This document shows, one piece after another, positions 1-6,729 of a DNA stretch of 23,673 nucleotides. Below the pieces are notes generated by a model that saw nothing but the letters and a program-made list of their open reading frames with translations, did no database searches and had not been told where the DNA came from. A program made the position numbers and the translations under genes. Source of the DNA: Pseudobdellovibrio sp. (lineage in GTDB: Bacteria > Bdellovibrionota > Bdellovibrionia > Bdellovibrionales > Bdellovibrionaceae); NCBI GenBank assembly GCA_025449725.1, contig JANWIU010000157.1:1-23673 (forward strand), in the 5' to 3' direction. Each line of letters begins with the position of its first letter. Position 1 is the first letter of the stretch.

Positions 1-105
1 CACTTCATCCATCACCGGAGAAGTTAAAGCTGGTATCTCAAAAGAATGGGCCTGCAGACCCGTTCCAAAGCAAAGTAGTAAAAAAGAGAGCTTAAGAAAT
101 TGCAC
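1..105 (-). CDS. TPM-domain exported protein, 5' part only
   Basis: Only the first 35 codons lie in the window; the gene continues past base 1. It starts at a GTG whose G is the last base of the lemA stop (TAGTG), so the two are translationally coupled. The visible protein has a short Lys-containing start, a hydrophobic core (residues 6-17) and a likely signal peptidase site near Ala19. The mature N-terminus reads IPALTSPVMDEV, which matches the opening of TPM (YgcG/PF04536-type) domains, where a similar IPxLTxxVxD segment begins the fold. TPM-domain proteins are commonly encoded next to lemA, which supports the call. The function of these proteins is poorly known. The rest of the domain and any C-terminal membrane segment cannot be seen. 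Confidence 0.75.
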   Translation of the reverse strand, partial: MQFLKLSFLLLCFGTGLQAHSFEIPALTSPVMDEV

Positions 106-686
106 TAAAATTTAACTTCCGGTGCCTTTTCAATTTTTTGTTTTTCATCAGCTGCAACATCCCATTGCGGCATTTTTTCGTGATGATAAATCATTGAGTT
201 TGTCCAGCTGGTTGGCGGAACAGTTACCAGATTATTGAAATTTTTAATGGTTTCAATGTAACGGTTACGGGCCACTGTAATTCTGTTTTCAGTACCCTCT
301 AGTTGTGCTTGTAAATCACGGAACTGAGTATCTGCTTTAAGGTTCGGGTATTGTTCAGATACGACCATCAGACGCCCTAAAGCGGCCGATAATTCTCCTT
401 GCGCCTTTTGAAAATTTTGAAGCTTTTCTGAACTCAAGCTGCCGGCGTCAACCGTGATCTGAGTTGCCTTAGCACGCGCTGAAATCACGCCTTCTAAAGT
501 TTCTTTTTCATGCTTTGCGTATCCACCTACAGTACTCACCAGGTTAGGTACTAAATCCGCTCGGCGTTTGTATTGATTGCTAATTTCAGCTAAAGCCCCT
601 TCCACTTCATTTTTTTGAGTGGGAATACTCTGAAGACCACACGACGTAAGAAATAAAATAGAAGCCAATATCATTAGATTTTTCAT
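105..686 (-). CDS. lemA: LemA family lipoprotein
   Basis: A 193-residue LemA-family protein: an N-terminal membrane anchor followed by a long antiparallel helical bundle. The family signature is clear around residues 22-60 (IPTQKNEVEGALAEISNQYKR, ADLVPNLVSTV, GYAKHEKETL). The N-terminus MKNLMILASILFLTSCG ends in an LTSC lipobox with Cys16, so it is probably a lipoprotein rather than the usual transmembrane form. An in-frame ATG 48 bases upstream exists, but the start at 686 is preferred: it has a GGAGG ribosome site at 692-696, and a good promoter overlaps the upstream codons. LemA proteins occur widely, often with a TPM-domain protein as here, and have no firmly established biochemical role. 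Confidence 0.9.
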   Translation of the reverse strand: MKNLMILASILFLTSCGLQSIPTQKNEVEGALAEISNQYKRRADLVPNLVSTVGGYAKHEKETLEGVISARAKATQITVDAGSLSSEKLQNFQKAQGELSAALGRLMVVSEQYPNLKADTQFRDLQAQLEGTENRITVARNRYIETIKNFNNLVTVPPTSWTNSMIYHHEKMPQWDVAADEKQKIEKAPEVKF

Positions 687-705
687 AGAAAATCCTCCAG
701 CGGGA

Positions 706-734
706 ATCATACAGAATTCGGCAGTGACGCTCAA
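706..734 (-). promoter_or_regulatory. Candidate sigma70-type promoter for lemA
   Basis: On the minus strand, TTGAGC (-35, 729-734), a 17-base spacer and TATGAT (-10, 706-711). Transcription would begin near base 699, just before the GGAGG of lemA, giving a very short leader. It also argues against the longer reading frame that would begin inside the promoter. Confidence 0.6.
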
Positions 735-759
735 TTGATACTGTGATAGTCATTACATC

Positions 760-2277
760 ATGCATCTTAGGTTCCAGGAATTTGATGATTTTTTAGTCTT
801 TAATAAGCCTTTCGGTGTTAGGACGCACAAGGTTGCCGACAACCAGTTCGGTTTTGTTGAGTATATCAGTGAAAAACTAAAACGTCCTTTGTGGGTCGTT
901 CACCGCCTTGACAAAGAAACTTCGGGACTCATATTGTTCGCCACGAATAAAAAGGCCGCGGCCGATCTCAGCGCACTGTTCGAAGAACATAAAATCAAAA
1001 AAAGCTATCTGTTCTTAACTGATCAAGCCATTTCAGAACGAAGTCTGAATATAAAAACCCACATCGAAAAACAAGATCATTTTTTTGTAAATAAAGAAGG
1101 AATGCCCCCCAATTCCGAAACGGATTTAGAGCTGGTGGGATCTCATCTACATTTTTACTTATGGAAAGCTTTTCCAAAGACTGGCAAACCGCACCAAATT
1201 CGCCTTCACGCCCAAAAGGCCGGAATTCCAATTTTGGGAGACACCGAACATGCTGGCAGTATTCACCATCGCCTGGCCCTGCACGCCGAAGCGGTGCAGT
1301 TTCCCTGGAACGACAAAGCCATTGCAGTTTCTTACGAAGCACCCGGCATGATGTCGCTTATTGAAGATTGTTTTTACAGCCGTCACTCCTTATTTGAAAT
1401 CAAAGCTAAGGAAAGCTACCGCCTCATTCATAAAGAAAGCAGCGATCTGCGTGCCGATGTGTTTACGGACCGCCTTTGGGTTTACGACTATTCCGAAAAA
1501 GGAATCTCCGAACAAAGATCAGGCGAAATTAAATCATTCGCAAAAAAAAAGAATTTAATATTGCACATCCGCCACATGCTGGACCGAGGGCAAGGCGTTG
1601 GCGGCCTAGAAAAATCAACGTTAGCCAGTGAAAATGCCGATAACTGGGTGGCATTTGAAGAAGACGTTCCATACCAAATGAAAACCGACTCCGGATTTTC
1701 TCCAGGCTTGTTTCTTGATCAAAGAGAAAACCGCCAATACGTTCGTGCCCATTCAAAAGATAAAAAAGTTTTAAATCTATTTTCTTACACGTCAGGATTT
1801 TCGGTTCAGAGTGCTCTTGGCGGCGCAGAAAAGGTAACAACCGTTGATGTCAGCGAAAGGTTTTTAACCTGGAGCCGCGAAAATTTTAAACTAAGTGAAA
1901 TCCCGGCCGAAAAACACGAATTCTTCGCGCAGGATTGCATGTTGTTTTTAAAAGGCTCGGTTAAGCGGAACCGCAAGTGGGATTTGATTGTTTGCGATCC
2001 TCCGTCATTCGGCAGGTCAAAAGATTCGGTCTGGAAAATCGAAAAGGATCTTCCTGCTTTGGCAGAGCTGCTGGTTCAGTGCCTGGCCCCAAAAGGCACA
2101 ATATTGTTTACTTGTAATTATGAAAAGAAAAACAGGACAGAACTAGTTAAACTATTCACTTCTAAACTGCAAAAAAATCAGATTCAAATTGAAAATCTGC
2201 CGATGCAAAGTCTGGATTATGAAGTAACAGATGAAAATGCGAATCTCTTAAAAGGCTTTTTAGTTAAAAAATCCTAG
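760..2277 (+). CDS. RluA-type pseudouridine synthase fused to RlmI/RlmK-like rRNA methyltransferase
   Basis: A 505-residue two-domain RNA modification enzyme. Residues 1-195 are an RluA-family pseudouridine synthase: NKPFGV near residue 15, the catalytic motif HRLDKETSG with Asp51, the nucleic-acid-binding motif GKPHQIRLH (142-150) with PILGD, and RLALHA near 171. Residues about 215-505 are a class I SAM-dependent methyltransferase of the RlmI / RlmK (COG1092) type: FLDQRENR (318-325), motif I LNLFSYTSGFS (338-348), the acidic SAM ribose ligand in TVDVSERF (Asp363) and the DPPSF catalytic loop (413-417). A PUA domain as in E. coli RlmI is not visible. The likely substrate is 23S rRNA, but neither target base can be assigned. 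No clear Shine-Dalgarno precedes the ATG. The stop overlaps the convergent trmH stop by 4 bases. Confidence 0.85.
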   Translation: MHLRFQEFDDFLVFNKPFGVRTHKVADNQFGFVEYISEKLKRPLWVVHRLDKETSGLILFATNKKAAADLSALFEEHKIKKSYLFLTDQAISERSLNIKTHIEKQDHFFVNKEGMPPNSETDLELVGSHLHFYLWKAFPKTGKPHQIRLHAQKAGIPILGDTEHAGSIHHRLALHAEAVQFPWNDKAIAVSYEAPGMMSLIEDCFYSRHSLFEIKAKESYRLIHKESSDLRADVFTDRLWVYDYSEKGISEQRSGEIKSFAKKKNLILHIRHMLDRGQGVGGLEKSTLASENADNWVAFEEDVPYQMKTDSGFSPGLFLDQRENRQYVRAHSKDKKVLNLFSYTSGFSVQSALGGAEKVTTVDVSERFLTWSRENFKLSEIPAEKHEFFAQDCMLFLKGSVKRNRKWDLIVCDPPSFGRSKDSVWKIEKDLPALAELLVQCLAPKGTILFTCNYEKKNRTELVKLFTSKLQKNQIQIENLPMQSLDYEVTDENANLLKGFLVKKS

Positions 2278-2972
2278 GTCAGTTTTGATTTTAAAATTTC
2301 TTCAGCAGAATCCAAAGTGCGAAGAGCGTAATTCGCTTTTAAAATTTCAATTTGTTCAGGAGTGACATCTTCAACTTTGCCAAGTCTTTTCAAACGGTCT
2401 TGATAAATTTGGTAAAGACAAAGAGCCCCCGCAACTGAAATATTAAAACTTTGCACGAACCCCGGCATCGGAATAATGACTCTCTCGTCTGCGGCATCAA
2501 GAATTTCCTGCGACACACCGTCTTTTTCGTTTCCTAAAACCAGTGCCAAGGGCTTTGTAAAATCCACTTCATGAATGGGCTTCGCCGCATTAAGGCTGGT
2601 CACACAAATACGAATATTATTACTTTTAGCGTACTTAATAAAGTCAGCGGTGCTTTTCCATTTTTTAGTTTCAACCCATTTATCGGCACCTTGAGTGACC
2701 CGATTGGCATTTTTAAATTTTTCAAATGTTTCGATAACGTGAAAACTTGAAAACCCCAGCCCTTCCGCTGTTCGCATGACGGCACTGATATTGCCACGGT
2801 CATAAATACTTTCAAGTACAACTGAAATATCAAAACAGCGTCCTGCTGCCACCCGGTTGATTTTACTTTGCCGGTCAGGTGTTAATAGCGGATAGACGTG
2901 GGTCAACACATCGGATGTGGTGACCTTCAATTTGCCGTTTAAGATTTCAATTTCTTTTGAAAGCGGAAACAC
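2274..2972 (-). CDS. trmH: TrmH-like tRNA/rRNA 2'-O-methyltransferase (SPOUT)
   Basis: A 232-residue SPOUT-superfamily methyltransferase, close in length to E. coli TrmH. All three SpoU motifs are present: motif 1 GNISAVMRTAEGLGF (60-74; Asn61 and the catalytic-type Arg67), motif 2 LVLGNEKDGVS (144-154), and motif 3 IPMPGFVQSFNISVAGALCLYQ in two parts at 167-176 and 177-188, which builds the trefoil knot that binds SAM. The phrase MPGFVQSFNISVA closely resembles TrmH, which makes Gm18 in tRNA, so this subgroup is preferred over the RlmB type. The start is GTG, overlapping the TAG of the upstream acyl-CoA dehydrogenase by one base, with no obvious ribosome site of its own, so translation is probably coupled. 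No functional link to that dehydrogenase is apparent. Confidence 0.85.
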   Translation of the reverse strand: MFPLSKEIEILNGKLKVTTSDVLTHVYPLLTPDRQSKINRVAAGRCFDISVVLESIYDRGNISAVMRTAEGLGFSSFHVIETFEKFKNANRVTQGADKWVETKKWKSTADFIKYAKSNNIRICVTSLNAAKPIHEVDFTKPLALVLGNEKDGVSQEILDAADERVIIPMPGFVQSFNISVAGALCLYQIYQDRLKRLGKVEDVTPEQIEILKANYALRTLDSAEEILKSKLT

Positions 2973-4165
2973 TAAAAGCCGTTTCGCGCTAAATCACGCG
3001 CAATATTTTTTTGGTGCGCCTCTAAAGTACCGCCGCCAATTTCAAGAAGCTTTGCATCTCTCCAAAGCCGTTCAACATGATATTCCGCCACGTAACCGTA
3101 TCCGCCCAGCACCTGAATAGCTCTGTCGGCAACGTTTTTACTCATTGTAGTTGCAACCAGTTTCGCGCCGTCGGAATCCAAGCGGTTTCCCTCTTTGGTT
3201 AAATCCAGCTTGCGGGCTGTATTGTAAACATAAGCCTGTGCTGCTTTGTATTCCGCGTAGGATTCAGAAATATATTTTTGAATTTGCCCATAGGTATTCA
3301 GCGGTTTACCGAAAGAGTTCCTTTCAGCCGCGTACTTGTTCATAATTTCCAGAGAGCGTTTCGCGATACCGAGACCCATCGCTGCAAGGCCCAGGCGCTC
3401 GATCTCAAGGTTTCGCATCATATGGTGCATGGAATCGCCTTCTTGCCCAACCAAACGGTCAGCAGGCACCTGGCAATTTTCAAACACAAGCTCTGCCGTG
3501 TTTGAACCGCGCATTCCCAACTTGTCTGTAATTTTTTGTCCTACAAAAAAACCGGGATCATTTTTTTCAACGATGAAAGTTGAAATTAAAGCGCGTCCGT
3601 TTTTTTCTCCGGTTTTGGCATACAGCCAAACGAAATCACATGGCGTACGATTTTCATCAATGGTTCCATTGGTGATCCACATTTTGCGGCCGTTAATAAT
3701 GTATTTATCGCCTTGCTTAACCGCAGTAGACTTCATTCCCAGCACGTCAGTGCCGTAATCCGGTTCTGACATCGCCATTGAACCGATCAGCGAGCCATCA
3801 CTCAGCCCGGGTAAATACTTTTTCTTCTGATCTTCGCTGCCATTAACAGCGAGATTATTAACCGCTAAAAGCGTATGCGCCAGATAAGCTAAGCAAAAGC
3901 CCGGATCACTCGTTGAAATTTCTTCGTGTGCGATAACGGCTGCTGTGGCATCTAAACCGGAACCACCATAAGCTTCAGGAACTGTAATTCCTAAAAGGCC
4001 CAGCTCACTCATTTTTTTAAATAGTGGTAAATTAAATTTTTCTTCGCGGTCAAATTTGTGCGCTTGCGGTTCGACTTCTGACTGAACGAAACTCTGCACC
4101 ATTTCACGCAGCATTTTATGGGCTTCAGTGGGATTAAAAAGATCAAATGATTTCCAGTCTTCCAC
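2972..4165 (-). CDS. Acyl-CoA dehydrogenase, isovaleryl-CoA dehydrogenase-like
   Basis: A 397-residue FAD-dependent acyl-CoA dehydrogenase, which introduces a 2,3-double bond in an acyl-CoA and passes electrons to ETF. Family motifs are AMSEPDYGTDV (131-141), the WITNG FAD loop (163-167), KLGMRGSNTAEL (215-226), the ERNSFGKPL loop (281-289) and the C-terminal QVLGGYGY (351-358). The catalytic base appears to be Glu256 in IERLGLAAMGLG, the helix-G position used by isovaleryl-CoA dehydrogenase. The position that holds the base in medium-chain enzymes (YEGT) is Gly here (IGGGT, 376-380). This suggests a branched-chain substrate such as isovaleryl-CoA, but long-chain enzymes also use helix G. The GTG start has AAGGG about 8 bases upstream. 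The gene is first in a two-gene unit with trmH. Confidence 0.88.
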   Translation of the reverse strand: MEDWKSFDLFNPTEAHKMLREMVQSFVQSEVEPQAHKFDREEKFNLPLFKKMSELGLLGITVPEAYGGSGLDATAAVIAHEEISTSDPGFCLAYLAHTLLAVNNLAVNGSEDQKKKYLPGLSDGSLIGSMAMSEPDYGTDVLGMKSTAVKQGDKYIINGRKMWITNGTIDENRTPCDFVWLYAKTGEKNGRALISTFIVEKNDPGFFVGQKITDKLGMRGSNTAELVFENCQVPADRLVGQEGDSMHHMMRNLEIERLGLAAMGLGIAKRSLEIMNKYAAERNSFGKPLNTYGQIQKYISESYAEYKAAQAYVYNTARKLDLTKEGNRLDSDGAKLVATTMSKNVADRAIQVLGGYGYVAEYHVERLWRDAKLLEIGGGTLEAHQKNIARDLARNGF

Positions 4166-4191
4166 GCAAATTCCCTTCGCTTTAAGAGGTC

Positions 4192-4220
4192 TTGACTATA
4201 ACGTTTTTCTTCTATCAGAT
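4192..4220 (+). promoter_or_regulatory. Candidate promoter for the cinA homologue
   Basis: TTGACT (-35, 4192-4197), a 17-base spacer and TCAGAT (-10, 4215-4220, a weak match), 28 bases before the cinA ATG. On the other strand TATAGT (4195-4200) could be the -10 of the acyl-CoA dehydrogenase, so the two divergent promoters may overlap in this 83-base gap. The assignment rests on pattern alone. Confidence 0.35.
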
Positions 4221-4248
4221 AAAGTTCATTAATGACAAGGGATTGCCC

Positions 4249-5364
4249 ATGAAAGCATCAATTTTAGCCATCGGAACAGAACTCACCAGCGGGCAAATCA
4301 TCAATAAAAATGCATCGACGATTTCCCATAAGTTAAAGGCCCTTGGAGTGCAAACTTCGGCCCATTTGACAGTACCTGATGACCGGTCGGCTATTGTAGA
4401 CGCTTTGAACTTTCTTGCTGGCAAATCCGAATTGTTGTTCGTAACCGGGGGCCTTGGGCCCACTTCAGATGACTTCACCCGTGAAGTTATTTCTGAATGG
4501 ACCAAACAGCCGCTCCATTTTGACGAAACATCGTGGAAACAGATTCAAGACAGACTTACCAGCCGCGGATTTGTAGTTAAAGACATGCAAAAGCAGCAAT
4601 GCTATTACCCGCAGGGAGCTGAAGTCCTGTACAATTCCGAAGGAACAGCTAATGGTTTTTACTTACTGCACAGTTCAACGGAAATATTTGTACTCCCTGG
4701 CCCGCCCCGCGAAATCGAAGCTGTTTGGCGGGATCACATTCAGTCCAAGCTGATAAATAAAACTAAAAATATTGTAAAAGTTGTCACCCGCAGTTGGGAC
4801 ACGATAGGTTTCGGCGAATCAGATATCGCCTTTCAAGTTGAAGAAACTTTGAAACACCGCCCGCGCAATAGCTTTTTTGAAATTGGCTACCGCGTACATT
4901 TACCATACGTAGAAGTTAAACTTTCTTATCAATCGTCAGACGAAGAAACCTGGGGATTTTGGGTTGCCAAAATTGAACAGCTCTTGTCACCCATGACTGT
5001 CAGTCGAGATTTTACTGATGTTGCGGAGCAGGTGTTAAAAAAACTGAAAGATTACGACTTTACCTTTTATGACTACGTCAGTAACGGCTTTATGCATGCC
5101 CGCCTCAGCCCATTTTTAAAAAATGTTCCCAGCTGGAGTTTCAAACAGTCCGATTCAGTTCTGTCTGTTGATCTGTTTGAAAATGAAGATAATTTTTCTG
5201 CATTGCTGCCGTTCGAAGACGACAAGGTGATTTTTATTTATTCCGTTGATGGCAAGCGTACTCAGATTACGATCGAAGCCCCTATGAAAGCCAAATTAAT
5301 GGGCGAACGCCGAAAACAGTATTTTACCGAAATCGCCCTGGCAGAGCTGGCCAAACCGGTTTGA
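4249..5364 (+). CDS. cinA: CinA-family protein with degenerate C-terminal amidase domain
   Basis: A 371-residue homologue of CinA (full-length proteins are about 410-420). Residues 1-165 form the MoaB/molybdopterin-binding-like domain, with GTELTSGQIINKN (9-21), TGGLGPTSDDFTRE (66-79) and LPGPPREIE (149-157); in characterised CinA this domain has ADP-ribose pyrophosphatase activity. Residues 170-250 fit the linking KH-like domain. From 257 the start (DVAEQVLKKL) and end (MGERRKQYFTEIALAEL) of the nicotinamide-mononucleotide deamidase (PncC) domain are recognisable, but the catalytic ESCTGG motif is replaced by DYVSNG (275-280) and the domain is about 45 residues short. The start at 4249 is chosen because AAGGGA lies just upstream and MKASILAIGTE is the normal CinA beginning; a longer frame from 4192 is unlikely. 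Confidence 0.85.
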   Translation: MKASILAIGTELTSGQIINKNASTISHKLKALGVQTSAHLTVPDDRSAIVDALNFLAGKSELLFVTGGLGPTSDDFTREVISEWTKQPLHFDETSWKQIQDRLTSRGFVVKDMQKQQCYYPQGAEVLYNSEGTANGFYLLHSSTEIFVLPGPPREIEAVWRDHIQSKLINKTKNIVKVVTRSWDTIGFGESDIAFQVEETLKHRPRNSFFEIGYRVHLPYVEVKLSYQSSDEETWGFWVAKIEQLLSPMTVSRDFTDVAEQVLKKLKDYDFTFYDYVSNGFMHARLSPFLKNVPSWSFKQSDSVLSVDLFENEDNFSALLPFEDDKVIFIYSVDGKRTQITIEAPMKAKLMGERRKQYFTEIALAELAKPV

Positions 5365-5370
5365 TAGTTA

Positions 5371-5399
5371 TTGCAATTACCTGCAAGAGTTTTTAGACT
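5371..5399 (+). promoter_or_regulatory. Candidate promoter, possibly giving a leaderless mRNA
   Basis: TTGCAA (-35, 5371-5376), a 17-base spacer and TAGACT (-10, 5394-5399). The predicted transcription start, about 7 bases beyond the -10, falls on the A of the ATG at 5406. No Shine-Dalgarno is visible there, so a leaderless message is possible. Each element matches the consensus at only four of six bases. Confidence 0.35.
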
Positions 5400-5405
5400 T
5401 TACCC

Positions 5406-6548
5406 ATGAACACTTCGCCGCAGCTTTCTAGCCGAAACCGTCAAATTGTACTGACCATTATTTCGTTACTTATGATTTTCGTTTCTATTTACTTAACTCA
5501 GCATTATTTTGAAGTGCGGTTTCCGAAGGGATTAAGCGGCGGTTCCATTTGCAATATTAATGAGTTTTTCAACTGTGATAAAACAACGAATTCTCCGATG
5601 GCTGCCCCCATGAACACACCGATCTCTGTTTTTGGTGCAGTTATAGGATTATTGGTTCTGGCCGGAGCCTTCATTCAATCAGAAAAATATAAAAATACTT
5701 TGTACGGCATACTGATACTTAATTTCGCCGGTTGTGTCGGTTTGTTTTTGTATTCTTTGCTTCATTTATCCAGTATTTGCCTTTTTTGCAGTTTCTATTA
5801 TGTTCTTTCAGGAGCTGCTTTGTATCTTTTCTATAAGACTGCACGCTCATTTATTCCTGACCTCAAAGTATTAGCTGCTGCCGCTCTTGCAATTGCTATT
5901 GCCGGCGCAAGCGTCCGCCAAGTCGTTGTCAATAATCAGGCCGAAGTTGAAAAATCCGATCAGCTTTTGAAAGATTCTGTCATGAGCGAGTTTTCAAAGC
6001 TTGATAAGGTCAACTTTGATTCTTCAACTGCCCCTGCCAAACTGAACACCGTGGCCGGCGCGCCATTAAAAATGGTGATTTTCTCTGACTTCGAATGCCC
6101 TGCCTGCCGTGCCTTATCTGAACAGATTTCACAGATCCTGGCTGAATACAAAGACAAGATCGATATCAGCTATTACTTCTATCCTCTTGATCAAGCCTGC
6201 AATTCTAACGTTAATCGAGCTATGCATATTCATGCGTGTAAAGCAGCTGCAGCGGCGCTTTGTTCGCCAAATGCGAATTTTTATGAACTGCATGAGACCT
6301 TTTTCAATAATCAAAATAACTTTGAATCCGGCTTCGTAGAAAACTTCGTTGTCCAGAACAATATTGAAGCCTGTGTAAATGATAAAACAACGCAGGACCG
6401 CCTAAAACAAATTATTGCGTCTGCTGAAGTTGTACAAATTCGCTCAACTCCGACATTTATCCTTAACGGTGCAAAATTCGAAGGCGTTGTACCTTATTTT
6501 AAGCTAAAGATTATCTTAGACGGCCTCCTGAACGCTCCGGCTAACTAG
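5406..6548 (+). CDS. VKOR-DsbA fusion, membrane disulfide-forming oxidoreductase
   Basis: A 380-residue fusion of a vitamin K epoxide reductase (VKOR) domain and a DsbA-like thioredoxin domain. VKOR occupies about residues 12-165 with four to five hydrophobic segments. It has the loop pair Cys49 and Cys57, the conserved Ser74 in TPISVFG, and the quinone-side CxxC, CLFC, at 125-128. Residues about 215-378 are the thioredoxin fold, with the active site CPAC (231-234) after FSDFE and the cis-proline in STPTF (Pro349). Four further cysteines (265, 278, 286, 323) lie in the helical insert. Together the domains would oxidise cysteines in exported proteins and pass electrons to quinone, replacing DsbA plus DsbB. 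The thioredoxin domain should face the periplasm. The substrates are unknown, but several cysteine-rich exported proteins are encoded in this window. Confidence 0.9.
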   Translation: MNTSPQLSSRNRQIVLTIISLLMIFVSIYLTQHYFEVRFPKGLSGGSICNINEFFNCDKTTNSPMAAPMNTPISVFGAVIGLLVLAGAFIQSEKYKNTLYGILILNFAGCVGLFLYSLLHLSSICLFCSFYYVLSGAALYLFYKTARSFIPDLKVLAAAALAIAIAGASVRQVVVNNQAEVEKSDQLLKDSVMSEFSKLDKVNFDSSTAPAKLNTVAGAPLKMVIFSDFECPACRALSEQISQILAEYKDKIDISYYFYPLDQACNSNVNRAMHIHACKAAAAALCSPNANFYELHETFFNNQNNFESGFVENFVVQNNIEACVNDKTTQDRLKQIIASAEVVQIRSTPTFILNGAKFEGVVPYFKLKIILDGLLNAPAN

Positions 6549-6578
6549 AATTCCACGATTCTATTTTAATTTTTTTTA
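6546..6578 (+). terminator. Weak rho-independent terminator candidate after the VKOR-DsbA gene
   Basis: A perfect 6-base stem, TAGAAT (6546-6551, including the stop codon) with ATTCTA (6558-6563), and a 6-base loop, followed by a T-rich run with eight consecutive Ts at 6569-6577. The stem is short and AT-rich, so termination may be inefficient. Confidence 0.4.
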
Positions 6579-6605
6579 ACTCAGTGTCTCAACTGTTTAA
6601 GCTTC

Positions 6606-6634
6606 TTGATTTTGTATGCGGGTGTTCCTAAGAT
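6606..6634 (+). promoter_or_regulatory. Candidate sigma70-type promoter for glnN
   Basis: TTGATT (-35, 6606-6611), a 17-base spacer and TAAGAT (-10, 6629-6634). Transcription would begin near 6641, giving a leader of about 90 bases that contains the hairpin at 6684-6713. No convincing sigma54 (GG-N10-GC) site was seen. Confidence 0.55.
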
Positions 6635-6683
6635 TAATTGTTTTTTTACGAGCCTTAGTTCGTACAGAAGCAACTAACCCAAA

Positions 6684-6713
6684 CTTTTAATGAGTTTTTT
6701 TATTCATTAAGAG
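6684..6713 (+). promoter_or_regulatory. Leader hairpin before the glnN ribosome site
   Basis: CTTTTAATGA (6684-6693) pairs with TCATTAAGAG (6704-6713) to give a 10-base stem with one G-U pair and a 10-base T-rich loop. It ends five bases before the AAGGAG ribosome site (from 6719) of glutamine synthetase. It could affect translation or mRNA stability, or the dyad could act as a DNA operator. It is AT-rich and not followed by a T-run, so it is not a standard terminator. Confidence 0.45.
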
Positions 6714-6729
6714 ATCATAAGGAGAACCT

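Noticed and set aside
687..734. A 16-codon N-terminal extension of LemA starting at 734.
   Set aside because: It would precede the lipoprotein signal with non-hydrophobic sequence, overlaps the promoter, and the inner ATG has a strong GGAGG site.
3336..3758. A 140-codon open frame on the plus strand inside the acyl-CoA dehydrogenase gene.
   Set aside because: It is antisense to a well-supported gene, its protein has no domain-like pattern, and it arises from codon bias of the real frame.
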